From NCBI GenBank assembly GCA_902521675.1, contig CABYSP010000008.1:1-58115 (forward strand): 58,115 nt of DNA, read 5' to 3'. This stretch comes from an uncultured Pelagibacteraceae bacterium (lineage in GTDB: Bacteria > Pseudomonadota > Alphaproteobacteria > Pelagibacterales > Pelagibacteraceae). Under the pieces are notes generated by a model that searched no databases, was not told the origin of the DNA, and saw only the letters and a list, made by a program, of their open reading frames with translations. A program made the position numbers and the translations under genes. Shown in pieces: positions 27,391-35,534 of this stretch (position 1 is the stretch's first letter; each line of letters begins with the position of its first letter).

Positions 27391-28046
27391 TGTATAAAAG
27401 AAAAAATATTTTAAAAATTGCTATTGATTCACCTGCTGCAGCTGGCGCAGGTACATTAGCAAGAAATATATCAAAAAACTATAACTTGTTCTATCTTGAT
27501 ACAGGTAAAATATATAGGTATATTGCATATCTTAAATTAAAATTTCCAAAGAAGTTTAATAATACATTCATTAAATCAAAAATTCGAAACTTAAAAATAA
27601 AAGACTTATCAAATAAAAATTTGCTTTCTGATGAGGTTGGCACCGAGGCTTCTATTATTTCAAAAAAGAAAAGTATTAGAAAAATGATACATTCTTTCCA
27701 ATTAAATTTTGCTTATAACCCTCCAAAAAAGTACAACGGTTCATGTCTTGATGGAAGAGATATTACGTACAATATTGTTCCTGATGCAAACTTTAAATTT
27801 TATATTACTGCAAATGTTAAAACTCGAGCATTAAGAAGATATAGGGAGCTAAAAAAATTAAAAAAAAAGGTAACTTATAAAGAAGTGCTAAAAAGTATTA
27901 AAAAACGTGATAAAAGTGACCAAAACAGAAGTATATCTCCATTAAAGAAAACAAAAGATTCACTATTGATTAATACGACAAACCTTAATAAAAGGGCATG
28001 TTTTTTAAAAATAAAAAAAATAATAGATGGAAAAATAAAGAATTAA
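27390..28046 (+). CDS. cmk: (d)CMP kinase with non-canonical P-loop
   Basis: Phosphorylates CMP and dCMP. The 218-residue protein sits between aroA and rpsA, the conserved position for cmk, and keeps DTG (37-39), DGRDI (about residues 121-125) and the PDANFKFYITA and RRYREL regions. The P-loop is odd: DSPAAAGAGT at 13-22, where the family reads DGPxxxGKGT, so the Walker A lysine is Ala20 and the first glycine is Ser14. DTGKIYR also replaces DTG(A/S)(M/L)YR. Either the enzyme has a remodelled nucleotide site or it is degenerate; the intact frame argues for function. Confidence 0.85.
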   Translation: MYKRKNILKIAIDSPAAAGAGTLARNISKNYNLFYLDTGKIYRYIAYLKLKFPKKFNNTFIKSKIRNLKIKDLSNKNLLSDEVGTEASIISKKKSIRKMIHSFQLNFAYNPPKKYNGSCLDGRDITYNIVPDANFKFYITANVKTRALRRYRELKKLKKKVTYKEVLKSIKKRDKSDQNRSISPLKKTKDSLLINTTNLNKRACFLKIKKIIDGKIKN

Positions 28047-29770
28047 TGGAAATTTATAAAGATCTCTCTAACCCTGCAACACAAGAATTCGAAAAATTAC
28101 TAAACAGTCAGTTATCAAAAATTCAAATTGAAGAAGGAAAAATAATTGAAGGTAAAATTAATAAAATTACTGATAAATTTGTATTTCTTTTTGTTGAAGG
28201 ATTAAAGTCAGAGCCTGTTTTAGATATAAATGAACTAAAAAACATGGGTTTATCAGAAAAAATAAAAATTGGTGAAACCATCCCAGTTCTACTTGAAAAA
28301 ATAGAGGATAAAAATGGTGAAGTTTTAGTTTCTGCAAGTAAAGCCCAAAAAATTAAAGGATGGGATAAATTAGTTGAAGCATTTGAAAAAAATGAACCCA
28401 TTATGGGAAAAATTACATCTAAATGCAAAGGTGGAGCAATTGTTGAACATATAGATACTGGTTCATTAATGTTTTTACCCGGTTCTCAAATAAGTGATAA
28501 ACCTATTAAAGACATTAGTCACTTAATGAATGAACCTCAGAAGTTTGCAGTAATAAAGTTAGACAAAATTAGGGGAAACTGCTGTGTTTCTAGAAGAGAA
28601 ATTATTTCATCATTTAAAAAAGAGGACAAAGCAAAAATTATTGAAAAATATAAAGTGGGAGACATTATTAAAGGCGCAGAGGTAAAGGGTTATAGTAGCT
28701 TTGGATGCTTTTTTAATGTTAATGGTGAACTCGACGTATTAGTGCACCTTCAAGAGATCTCATATTCAAGGGTTAATCATCCAGATGAGGTGTTCAATAT
28801 AGGTGACAAACATGATTTGCTAGTAATAAGTGTCGATAAAGAAAAGTTACAAGTTGGATGTTCAGTAAAACAACTTTCACCAGATCCATTTGAGCACATT
28901 GATAATTATGAACTAAAGAAAATTTATAAAGTTAAGGTTGAAAAAATAATGGACTTTGGAGCTTTTTGCTCTTTAGAACCAGGTCTAACAACTTTGCTTC
29001 ATTCAAGTGAATTGAGCTGGACTAAAAAAAATATTTCAGCAAAAAAAATGTTCAAAATTGGTGATGAAATTTCGTGTGTAATAACGGAAATTGACAAGGA
29101 AAAAAGACGTATTGCCATTTCACATAGATTAACTCAAGAAAATCCTTTTGAAACATTTGAGAAGAAATATCCTGTTAATACTGTTGTAGAAGGTGAAGTT
29201 GTAAACAAAAACGAATATTCTTTATTTGTCAAAATTGAGGATTTAGATATTGATGCTTTTTTACATTGTAATGATTTAACCTATTTAAATAATGGTGAAG
29301 AAGAATTATCTAAGTATAAAAAAGGTGACAAAATTAAAGTTAAAGTATTAGAAATAAAATCCTCAGATCAGAAAATTCGAGTTGGTCTAAAACAAACGCA
29401 AGCAGATCCATTTGACTTCTTTAAAGATAAAGAAAAAGGAAACACAATAACTGTTAAAGTAGTTAAAACAGACAACAAAGGTTTAACTGTTATGCCTGAA
29501 GGTTGTGAAATGAGCTTCCAAATTAAAAAATCAGAGATTGCGCTTAATGCTGCCGACGCGAGACCATCTAGATGGACAGGTGGCGAAAAAGTTGACGTTG
29601 CTATTAAAGAAATTTCAATGGATAAAAGAAAAGTTACTCTAAGTATTAAATATTTAGAAGAGCAAGCAAGAGATTTAGCTCTTAAGACTTATGGAAGTGA
29701 GTCTAGTGGTAAAAACTTACCATTTAGCTCTCTTTCCGAGGATCTAAAGAAAAAAGAAGAAGAGAAGTAA
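28046..29770 (+). CDS. rpsA: 30S ribosomal protein S1
   Basis: Binds mRNA and brings it to the 30S subunit. The 574-residue protein starts MEIYKDLSNPATQEFEKLL and contains about six S1 (OB-fold) repeats. Repeat-type motifs such as GxKxxxxVxxxDxEKxRxxxS recur; repeats 3 to 5 begin near VGDIIKGAEVKGYSSFG, VKVEKIMDFGAF and VVEGEVVNKNEYSLF. ATG 28046 overlaps the cmk stop (TAATG); an upstream in-frame ATG at 27998 lies inside cmk and is not used here. S1 matters especially where, as here, many genes lack a visible Shine-Dalgarno. Confidence 0.96.
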   Translation: MEIYKDLSNPATQEFEKLLNSQLSKIQIEEGKIIEGKINKITDKFVFLFVEGLKSEPVLDINELKNMGLSEKIKIGETIPVLLEKIEDKNGEVLVSASKAQKIKGWDKLVEAFEKNEPIMGKITSKCKGGAIVEHIDTGSLMFLPGSQISDKPIKDISHLMNEPQKFAVIKLDKIRGNCCVSRREIISSFKKEDKAKIIEKYKVGDIIKGAEVKGYSSFGCFFNVNGELDVLVHLQEISYSRVNHPDEVFNIGDKHDLLVISVDKEKLQVGCSVKQLSPDPFEHIDNYELKKIYKVKVEKIMDFGAFCSLEPGLTTLLHSSELSWTKKNISAKKMFKIGDEISCVITEIDKEKRRIAISHRLTQENPFETFEKKYPVNTVVEGEVVNKNEYSLFVKIEDLDIDAFLHCNDLTYLNNGEEELSKYKKGDKIKVKVLEIKSSDQKIRVGLKQTQADPFDFFKDKEKGNTITVKVVKTDNKGLTVMPEGCEMSFQIKKSEIALNAADARPSRWTGGEKVDVAIKEISMDKRKVTLSIKYLEEQARDLALKTYGSESSGKNLPFSSLSEDLKKKEEEK

Positions 29771-29789
29771 TCATTTAAGAAGAATTAAA

Positions 29790-30080
29790 TTGGCTATTGT
29801 AAAATCAAAGCTTTTAAAACAACTCTCAAACAACTACCCTAATTTTTTAAAGAAAGATCTATCCAAGTTTATAGATATAATTTTAGAAGAAATTAAAAGA
29901 GCTCTTAGACGTTCAGACTCGGTAGAGTTAAGAAATTTTGGCCGTTTCAGCGTCAAAACTCAAAAAGCTTCTATCAGAAGAAATCCTCGGACTGGAGAGA
30001 AAGTTTCAGTACCAGAGAAAAAAGTAATATCTTGGAAGATGAGCAAAGATATGTTTAAAAAGATAAACAATGAAGAATAA
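29790..30080 (+). CDS. ihfB: Integration host factor subunit beta / HU-family DNA-bending protein
   Basis: A 96-residue DNABII protein. VELRNFGRFSV (around 46-56) and the DNA-intercalating arm RRNPRTGEKV (63-72, with Pro at the tip) are clear. Position after rpsA is that of ihfB in many proteobacteria, which favours IHF-beta over HU. The start is TTG at 29790 because family alignment begins at IVKSKLL and no ATG is available until near the C-terminus. It overlaps pyrF by 11 bases. I saw no ihfA in the window. Confidence 0.9.
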   Translation: MAIVKSKLLKQLSNNYPNFLKKDLSKFIDIILEEIKRALRRSDSVELRNFGRFSVKTQKASIRRNPRTGEKVSVPEKKVISWKMSKDMFKKINNEE

Positions 30081-30741
30081 GATATTTATAGCATGTGACA
30101 CAACTAGCGTTTCAAAAGTTAAAAAAATAATAAAAAATGCTAAAACATCAAAATTAAAAATTGGTTTCAAGTTTGGACTAGAGTTTTTAAACTCAAAAAA
30201 TGGAAGAAAGTTTGTGTCTAAACTAAACAATCAAATTACATTCGGAGATTTTAAATTTTCAGATATTCCTAACACTTGTGTATCAGCAGTAAAAGCTATT
30301 AAAGATCTTAAATTTAATTACTGCACCATGCACATAAGCTCAGGTTTAGAAGCTTTAAAAGCAGCTAAAAAGGTTTCTGGAAAAACCAAAATAATCGGTG
30401 TTTCAATTCTAACTTCTTTAGATAACAAGGCTTTAAAAGAAATAGGTTACAATAAAGATGTAAAAAAATTAGTGGTTCATCAGGCTAAACTTGCACAAAA
30501 AGCAAAGTTGGATGCTATTGTTTGTAGCGCTCAAGAAGTAAAAATTGTAAGAAAATTTTTTAAAAAAGAAATTATTACGCCTGGGATAAGGTTTAATTCA
30601 AAAAAAGGAGATCAAAAAAGAATTCTCTCTCCAAAAGCAGCATTTAAAAATGGCAGTGATTGGCTTGTAATTGGAAGACCTATTACTAAAGGAAATATTA
30701 AAAATAACATTAAAAAATTAATTGATCATTTAAACCGATGA
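30070..30741 (+). CDS. pyrF: Orotidine 5'-phosphate decarboxylase
   Basis: Last step of UMP synthesis. The 223-residue TIM barrel carries the catalytic DxKxxD array at Asp60, Lys62 and Asp65 (GDFKFSDIPNT). The phosphate-binding ends TPGIRF and VIGRPITK are present. It overlaps ihfB at its start by 11 bases and trpF at its end by four (ATGA). The sequence is lysine-rich but full length. Confidence 0.95.
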   Translation: MKNKIFIACDTTSVSKVKKIIKNAKTSKLKIGFKFGLEFLNSKNGRKFVSKLNNQITFGDFKFSDIPNTCVSAVKAIKDLKFNYCTMHISSGLEALKAAKKVSGKTKIIGVSILTSLDNKALKEIGYNKDVKKLVVHQAKLAQKAKLDAIVCSAQEVKIVRKFFKKEIITPGIRFNSKKGDQKRILSPKAAFKNGSDWLVIGRPITKGNIKNNIKKLIDHLNR

Positions 30742-31367
30742 TCAAGGGGTGTAAAATCTGTGGGATTTCAGATCCCGATACTTTAAATTTTTTAATTAAT
30801 CACCCTTACCCACCAAGGTTTGTGGGATTTATATGTAACTATCCAAAAAGTTCTAGATATGTTGAATATGAAAATTTAAAAGAACTTTTAAAAATAAATT
30901 CAAAAAAAAGTTACTATGTTGCTGTTCTTGTTAAACCAAATATAGAAATTTTAGAAAAAATTCAAAATTTACCTTTCGATTACTATCAATTATACAATTG
31001 CTCCCCAGAGGAAATAAAACTGATTAAGCAAAAATATCAAAAAAAAATTATTACAGCTTTTACAATAAAATCAGAAAATGATTTGAACAATTATAAATTA
31101 TATTCTGATGTTACTGACATTTACCTATTTGATAGTAAGGGGTATGAGAAAAGCCAGTCCTTTGATCATGACTTGATTAAAAATATAAAGTTAAATAAGG
31201 AATTAATGATTGCTGGCAACATCCAATACAATGATGACCTTGAAAATTACAAAAATTTAGCAAATTTTATAGATTTATCTGGTGGGGTAGAAACATCTGG
31301 ATTAAAAGACTTATCCAAAATAGAATTTTTTTTAAAAAAAGTTAACGAAATTAAAAATGAAGCTTAA
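30738..31367 (+). CDS. trpF: Phosphoribosylanthranilate isomerase
   Basis: Isomerises PRA to CdRP in tryptophan synthesis. The 209-residue barrel has the catalytic Cys8 in KICGIS and Asp132 in LFDSKG. The phosphate end is IAGNI and DLSGGVE (canonical DVSSGVE). The usual Gly-rich GGxGxxFDW loop after the catalytic Asp is replaced by a shorter SQSFDHDL. It begins the trpF-trpB-trpA trio and overlaps pyrF and trpB. Several substitutions parallel the divergence in TrpB and TrpA. Confidence 0.9.
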   Translation: MIKGCKICGISDPDTLNFLINHPYPPRFVGFICNYPKSSRYVEYENLKELLKINSKKSYYVAVLVKPNIEILEKIQNLPFDYYQLYNCSPEEIKLIKQKYQKKIITAFTIKSENDLNNYKLYSDVTDIYLFDSKGYEKSQSFDHDLIKNIKLNKELMIAGNIQYNDDLENYKNLANFIDLSGGVETSGLKDLSKIEFFLKKVNEIKNEA

Positions 31368-32586
31368 AAAAGGTATTCCATTAATTGATCAACACAATCA
31401 ACAAGGTTTTTGGGGAGGAAAGTTTGGTGGCAGTTTTATACCTGAAACTTTAAAAAAACCTGTAGAAGATTTAACAAAAGAATTTAAAAAACTAAGAAAT
31501 GATAAAAGATTTTTAAAAAAAAGAGATTATTATTTTAAAAATTACATTGGCTCTCCGACATCTTTTGTAAAATTAGAAAATTTATCTAATTATTTGGATG
31601 GTGCTCAAATATGGGCTAAAGTTGTATCGGAGGCTAATGGTGGTGCTCACAAAATATACAACGCAACTGTTCATGCCTTAATTTGTAAGGCTATGGGAAA
31701 AAAATATATTGTTGGTGACACTGGCGCTGGTTATGCAGGTAAAATGTTAAGTATGGCTGCAAAGAAATTTGGTCTTAAATGTAAAATTTTCATGGGTGCA
31801 AAAGACATCAAAAGACAAAAACCAAATTGTGATGCTATGAGAAAAAATGGTGCTGAAATAGTTCCTGTATATTCAGGCAGTCAAACCTTAGTCGATGCAG
31901 TCAGTGAGTGTATGAGATATTGGGTATCAAATTGTGACACTACACATATGTGTGTAGGAAGTACAGTTGGTCCAAATATATTTGTAAAAATTTGTGGATG
32001 GAGTACAGCGCAAATTTCAAGAGAATTAAAAATGCAAATTAAACAAGAGTTCAAAAAAATTCCACAAAAAATTAAATTAATTAACTGTGTGGGAGGTGGA
32101 AGTTCAGCATATGGTTTTTGGAGTGAATTTATAGATTTTAAAAAATCGCAAATAGAATTAATTGGTGTAGAGGCTGGAGGTCCAAAAAAATCGAAACTCC
32201 ATGCTGCTCCTTTAAGCAGAAATGCTAAAATTGGAATTTTACATGGTGCAGCTTCTTATGTTTGTCAAAACAATGAAGGTCAAATCAATGATACTGAATC
32301 AATTAGTGCTGGATTAGATTACCCAGGTGTCAGTCCAATACATTGTTTTTTAAAAGATACAAAAAGAGCCAGATACACTTATGCAACTGATGAAGATGCA
32401 TTAAAAGCACATGTGATGGTAACTAAATTTGAAAAACTCAATCCAAGTTTAGAACCTAGTCATGCATTTGCTGAAGCGATAAAAATTGCCCCAAAATTAG
32501 GCAAAGACACAATTATAATCGTTAACTCTTGTGGTGATGCTAAAAAAGATAGAGATATATTAAGAGAGAGACTGGGTAAAAATTAA
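31357..32586 (+). CDS. trpB: Tryptophan synthase beta chain (divergent)
   Basis: Condenses indole with serine using PLP. The 409-residue protein aligns along its length with TrpB: FGGSFIPETL, PLP-lysine Lys99 with His98 (GGAHK), MGAKDIKRQ, GGGSSAYG (246-253) for the PLP phosphate, and SAGLDYPGVSP. Aligned without gaps to the Salmonella enzyme from its Lys87, the catalytic Glu109 is Asp121, Gln114-His115 of the carboxylate loop are Tyr126-Ala127, and Lys167 (contact to TrpA) is Val179. The KRED segment before the PLP lysine is also lost. Position between trpF and trpA supports the role; a changed mechanism or substrate range is possible. Confidence 0.88.
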   Translation: MKLKKGIPLIDQHNQQGFWGGKFGGSFIPETLKKPVEDLTKEFKKLRNDKRFLKKRDYYFKNYIGSPTSFVKLENLSNYLDGAQIWAKVVSEANGGAHKIYNATVHALICKAMGKKYIVGDTGAGYAGKMLSMAAKKFGLKCKIFMGAKDIKRQKPNCDAMRKNGAEIVPVYSGSQTLVDAVSECMRYWVSNCDTTHMCVGSTVGPNIFVKICGWSTAQISRELKMQIKQEFKKIPQKIKLINCVGGGSSAYGFWSEFIDFKKSQIELIGVEAGGPKKSKLHAAPLSRNAKIGILHGAASYVCQNNEGQINDTESISAGLDYPGVSPIHCFLKDTKRARYTYATDEDALKAHVMVTKFEKLNPSLEPSHAFAEAIKIAPKLGKDTIIIVNSCGDAKKDRDILRERLGKN

Positions 32587-33386
32587 TGAGTTCATTAATT
32601 AATAAGGCCTTCTCAGATGCAAAGAATGAAAAAAGGCCTGCTTTACTTACTTATACAGTTGCTGGAGATAACACCAAAAAAAAATCCTTGGAAATATTAA
32701 AATCAATTTCTAATTATGCAGATATTTGTGAATTAGGTTTTCCACATAACACTCCAATAGCTGATGGTGGACAAATACAAACAAGTGCTTATCGGGCAAT
32801 TAAAAATGGTATTAAAATTCATGATGTATTTTCAATTGCAAAAAATTTTAAAAAAATAAAAAAAAATAAACCAATTATACTGATGGGCTACTATAATATG
32901 ATCTATCAATATAATGAAAATAAATTTTTAAAAAAATGTAAAAAATCGAAAGTTGATGGTTTAATAGTTGTAGATTTACCTTATCCTGAAAATAAAAATT
33001 TTGCATCAAAGTGCAGAAAGAAAGGAATTAATTTTATTCAATTAGTTTCTCCAACAACTTCTAAGATAAGATTAAAAAAAATCATAAAAGATTCCCACGA
33101 TATGATTTATTATATAAGCATGTTATCTACAACAGGTGGAAAGCTTAAAGTATCCCCAAAGAAAATATTAGAAAAATACAATAAAATAAAAAAACAAAAT
33201 AAATCAAAAAATGTTGTTATTGGCTTTGGTATTACGGAAAAAACAATTAAATCTCTAAGAAAGGCTGATGGTTTGGTGGTTGGTAGTGCGATTTGTAAGG
33301 AAATCTCTAAATCAATTGAAAAGAGACAAAATGCTGTCACAAATGTTACTAATATCGTTAAAAGATTAAAAAATAAAATTCTATGA
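32586..33386 (+). CDS. trpA: Tryptophan synthase alpha chain (divergent)
   Basis: Cleaves indole-3-glycerol phosphate to indole. The 266-residue barrel keeps both catalytic residues at their Salmonella numbers, Glu49 (ICELGFP) and Asp60 (IADGG). The loop-6 threonine is retained (STTGG for SGVTG), as is GFGIT near the phosphate. Loop 2, normally PFSDP (53-57), reads PHNTP, so Asp56, the partner of TrpB Lys167, is Thr. Its start overlaps trpB by one base and its end overlaps accD by four bases. Confidence 0.9.
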   Translation: MSSLINKAFSDAKNEKRPALLTYTVAGDNTKKKSLEILKSISNYADICELGFPHNTPIADGGQIQTSAYRAIKNGIKIHDVFSIAKNFKKIKKNKPIILMGYYNMIYQYNENKFLKKCKKSKVDGLIVVDLPYPENKNFASKCRKKGINFIQLVSPTTSKIRLKKIIKDSHDMIYYISMLSTTGGKLKVSPKKILEKYNKIKKQNKSKNVVIGFGITEKTIKSLRKADGLVVGSAICKEISKSIEKRQNAVTNVTNIVKRLKNKIL

Positions 33387-34312
33387 ACTGGATAACAAAA
33401 ATTATTAAAGCAGGTGAAAAAATTAAAACTGCTATACGTGAAAGAGCTACAAAAGAGGATATTGCAAAAAGTGATTGGACATCTTGTTGCAAGGGTCCAA
33501 TTTTAAAGAAAGATTTAGAAGAAAACTTGTGGGTATGTCCAGATTGTAAACGTCATCATAGAATAAAACCACATCAAAGATTTGATATTTTGTTTGGAAA
33601 AAATAACTATGAGATTTTTAAAACTCCAATACCAAAAGACGATCCACTAAATTGGACAGATTCTAAACCTTATAAAGAAAGATTAAAAAGTGCTCGGAAA
33701 AAAACAGGATTAGAATGTGGAATGATGGTTGCCTCTGGAACTATAAATAATATTAAAATTACAGCTGTAGCTTCTGATTTTGATTTTTTAGGCGCTTCAA
33801 TGGCAGCTGCAGAAGGTGAGGCTTTTTTATATGGAATACAACATGCAATAGAAAATCAAACACCTTTTTTATGTATTAGTGCAGGTGGAGGAATGAGAAT
33901 GATGGAAAGTTTAATTTCATTATCTCAAATGACAAGAACCACTCTTGCAATTAATGAATTGAAGAAAAATGGTCTTCCATATTTAGTTTGTATCACTGAT
34001 CCAACAGCAGGAGGTATTACTGCATCATACGCTATGTTGGGTGATATTCATATTGCAGAACCAGGGGCTTTAATTGCATTTGCAGGTGCACGAGTTATTC
34101 AAGGAACTGTTAAAGAAGAACTTCCTGAAGGTTTTCAAAAAAGTGAATATGTTGAAAAAACTGGTTTTGTTGATTTAATTGTTGAGCGAAAAGAACTTGC
34201 ATCAAAAATTGGAACTTTATTATCAATATTGTTAAAGAAGAATTCTGATATAAGTGCTGAACAAAATGAAACTTCAGAAGATAGTCAGTCGCTTACAAGA
34301 GCTGCATCCTAA
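33383..34312 (+). CDS. accD: Acetyl-CoA carboxylase carboxyltransferase subunit beta
   Basis: Partner of AccA in malonyl-CoA synthesis. The 309-residue protein has an N-terminal zinc ribbon followed by the crotonase-like carboxyltransferase domain (ISAGGGMRMMESL, ITDPTAGGITASYAMLGD, GxRVIQGT). The ribbon cysteines are Cys35, Cys36, Cys52 and Cys55: the C-x15-C-x2-C spacing is normal, but the first cysteine is two positions late (CC instead of CxxC). The order trpA-accD-folC is widespread in proteobacteria. Confidence 0.95.
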   Translation: MNWITKIIKAGEKIKTAIRERATKEDIAKSDWTSCCKGPILKKDLEENLWVCPDCKRHHRIKPHQRFDILFGKNNYEIFKTPIPKDDPLNWTDSKPYKERLKSARKKTGLECGMMVASGTINNIKITAVASDFDFLGASMAAAEGEAFLYGIQHAIENQTPFLCISAGGGMRMMESLISLSQMTRTTLAINELKKNGLPYLVCITDPTAGGITASYAMLGDIHIAEPGALIAFAGARVIQGTVKEELPEGFQKSEYVEKTGFVDLIVERKELASKIGTLLSILLKKNSDISAEQNETSEDSQSLTRAAS

Positions 34313-35534
34313 AGAAATAGATTTAAGTCTAGATCGTATTCAAAGTCTCTGCAAAAAATTAGGAAATCCTCAAGATAAAATCAAAGCAATTTCAATTGTT
34401 GGTACTAATGGAAAGTACTCAACTATACAAGCAATGTTTTCTATTTTAAAGGAAGCAAATTTCAATTGTAATATCTACACTAGTCCTCATGTCAAAAGTA
34501 TTAATGAGAGGTTTGTTTTTAACAATGAAGAATTGAATGATGAAGATTTGGCAAATTTACTTGAAGAAATTAAAGAAGCTAACAATGATGAACCAATTAC
34601 TTTTTTTGAAATACTGACCGCATCATATTTTTTAAAAGCATCTCAATATCCAGATAATATCAATTTAATTGAAAGTGGATTATTCTTTAGATTTGATGCT
34701 ACTAATATCTTAAAAAATAACCTTGCTAGCATTGTAACTTCTATTGGTCTTGATCATTTAGATTGGTTGCCAGAAAATGAACAAACCGTTGAAAAAATTA
34801 TTTTTGAAAAAACATCAAGCCTTTTAAACTCAAATATTATAGTTGCGAAACAAAGTACTAATAAAATCAAAGAAAATATTAAAAAAACAATATCAAATAA
34901 CAGATCAAATAAGTTTTTCCATGATGAAAATTATAGTTTTAAAATGCAAGAAAATGATTTCTTTAATTATGAAGATCAATTTGGGGGAATAAAATTACCT
35001 ATGCCAAATGTTAAAGGTCAATTTCAATTAGAAAATGTCTCAACAGCAATTGCAACCCTAAGAATTTTGAAAGACTTAAAAATTAAAGATGACCACATTA
35101 AAAAAGGTATTTTAAAAATAAATTGTATTGCAAGATTACAAGAAATTAAATCTGGAAAACTTAAAGAGCTTGTAAAAGATCACAAACTTTTTGTTGATGG
35201 TTCTCATAATCCTTTGGGCGCAAAAGTTTTGAATGAATACTTGGAAAGTTTAAATTGCAATAAACATATCATTCTTGGAATGATGGCTAATAAAGATCAT
35301 AATGAATATATGAGTTTCTTTAAGGATATTGCTACATTGACTACAATAGATATACCTAATCAACCTAATTCAATTAAAGGAGAAGAACTTAAAAATAAGA
35401 TTAATTGCTTTTCAAATATTAATTATAAGGAAAGTATAGAGGAAGCTATCAAATCAATTCCAGTCAAGGAAAACGATATAATACTAATTACTGGATCGTT
35501 ATATCTTGCAGGTGAAGTTTTGAATTTAAATTAG
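34266..35534 (+). CDS. folC: Bifunctional dihydrofolate synthase / folylpolyglutamate synthase
   Basis: Adds glutamate to dihydropteroate and then to folates. The Mur-ligase fold shows the P-loop VGTNGKYST (canonical GTNGKGS, with Gly to Tyr), SPHVKSINERF, SIGLDHLDWLP, and the C-terminal FVDGSHNPLGAK. I chose ATG 34266 (422 residues) over GTG 34254; both overlap accD (47 or 59 bases), and neither has a good Shine-Dalgarno. Last gene of the rightward array; it ends in a four-base stop overlap with trxA. Confidence 0.93.
   Translation: MKLQKIVSRLQELHPKEIDLSLDRIQSLCKKLGNPQDKIKAISIVGTNGKYSTIQAMFSILKEANFNCNIYTSPHVKSINERFVFNNEELNDEDLANLLEEIKEANNDEPITFFEILTASYFLKASQYPDNINLIESGLFFRFDATNILKNNLASIVTSIGLDHLDWLPENEQTVEKIIFEKTSSLLNSNIIVAKQSTNKIKENIKKTISNNRSNKFFHDENYSFKMQENDFFNYEDQFGGIKLPMPNVKGQFQLENVSTAIATLRILKDLKIKDDHIKKGILKINCIARLQEIKSGKLKELVKDHKLFVDGSHNPLGAKVLNEYLESLNCNKHIILGMMANKDHNEYMSFFKDIATLTTIDIPNQPNSIKGEELKNKINCFSNINYKESIEEAIKSIPVKENDIILITGSLYLAGEVLNLN

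Noticed and set aside
27998..28045. Upstream in-frame ATG for rpsA inside cmk
   Set aside because: The extra residues are a Lys/Asn-rich readout of the cmk 3' end; ATG 28046 overlaps the cmk stop in the usual TAATG manner and begins the conserved sequence.
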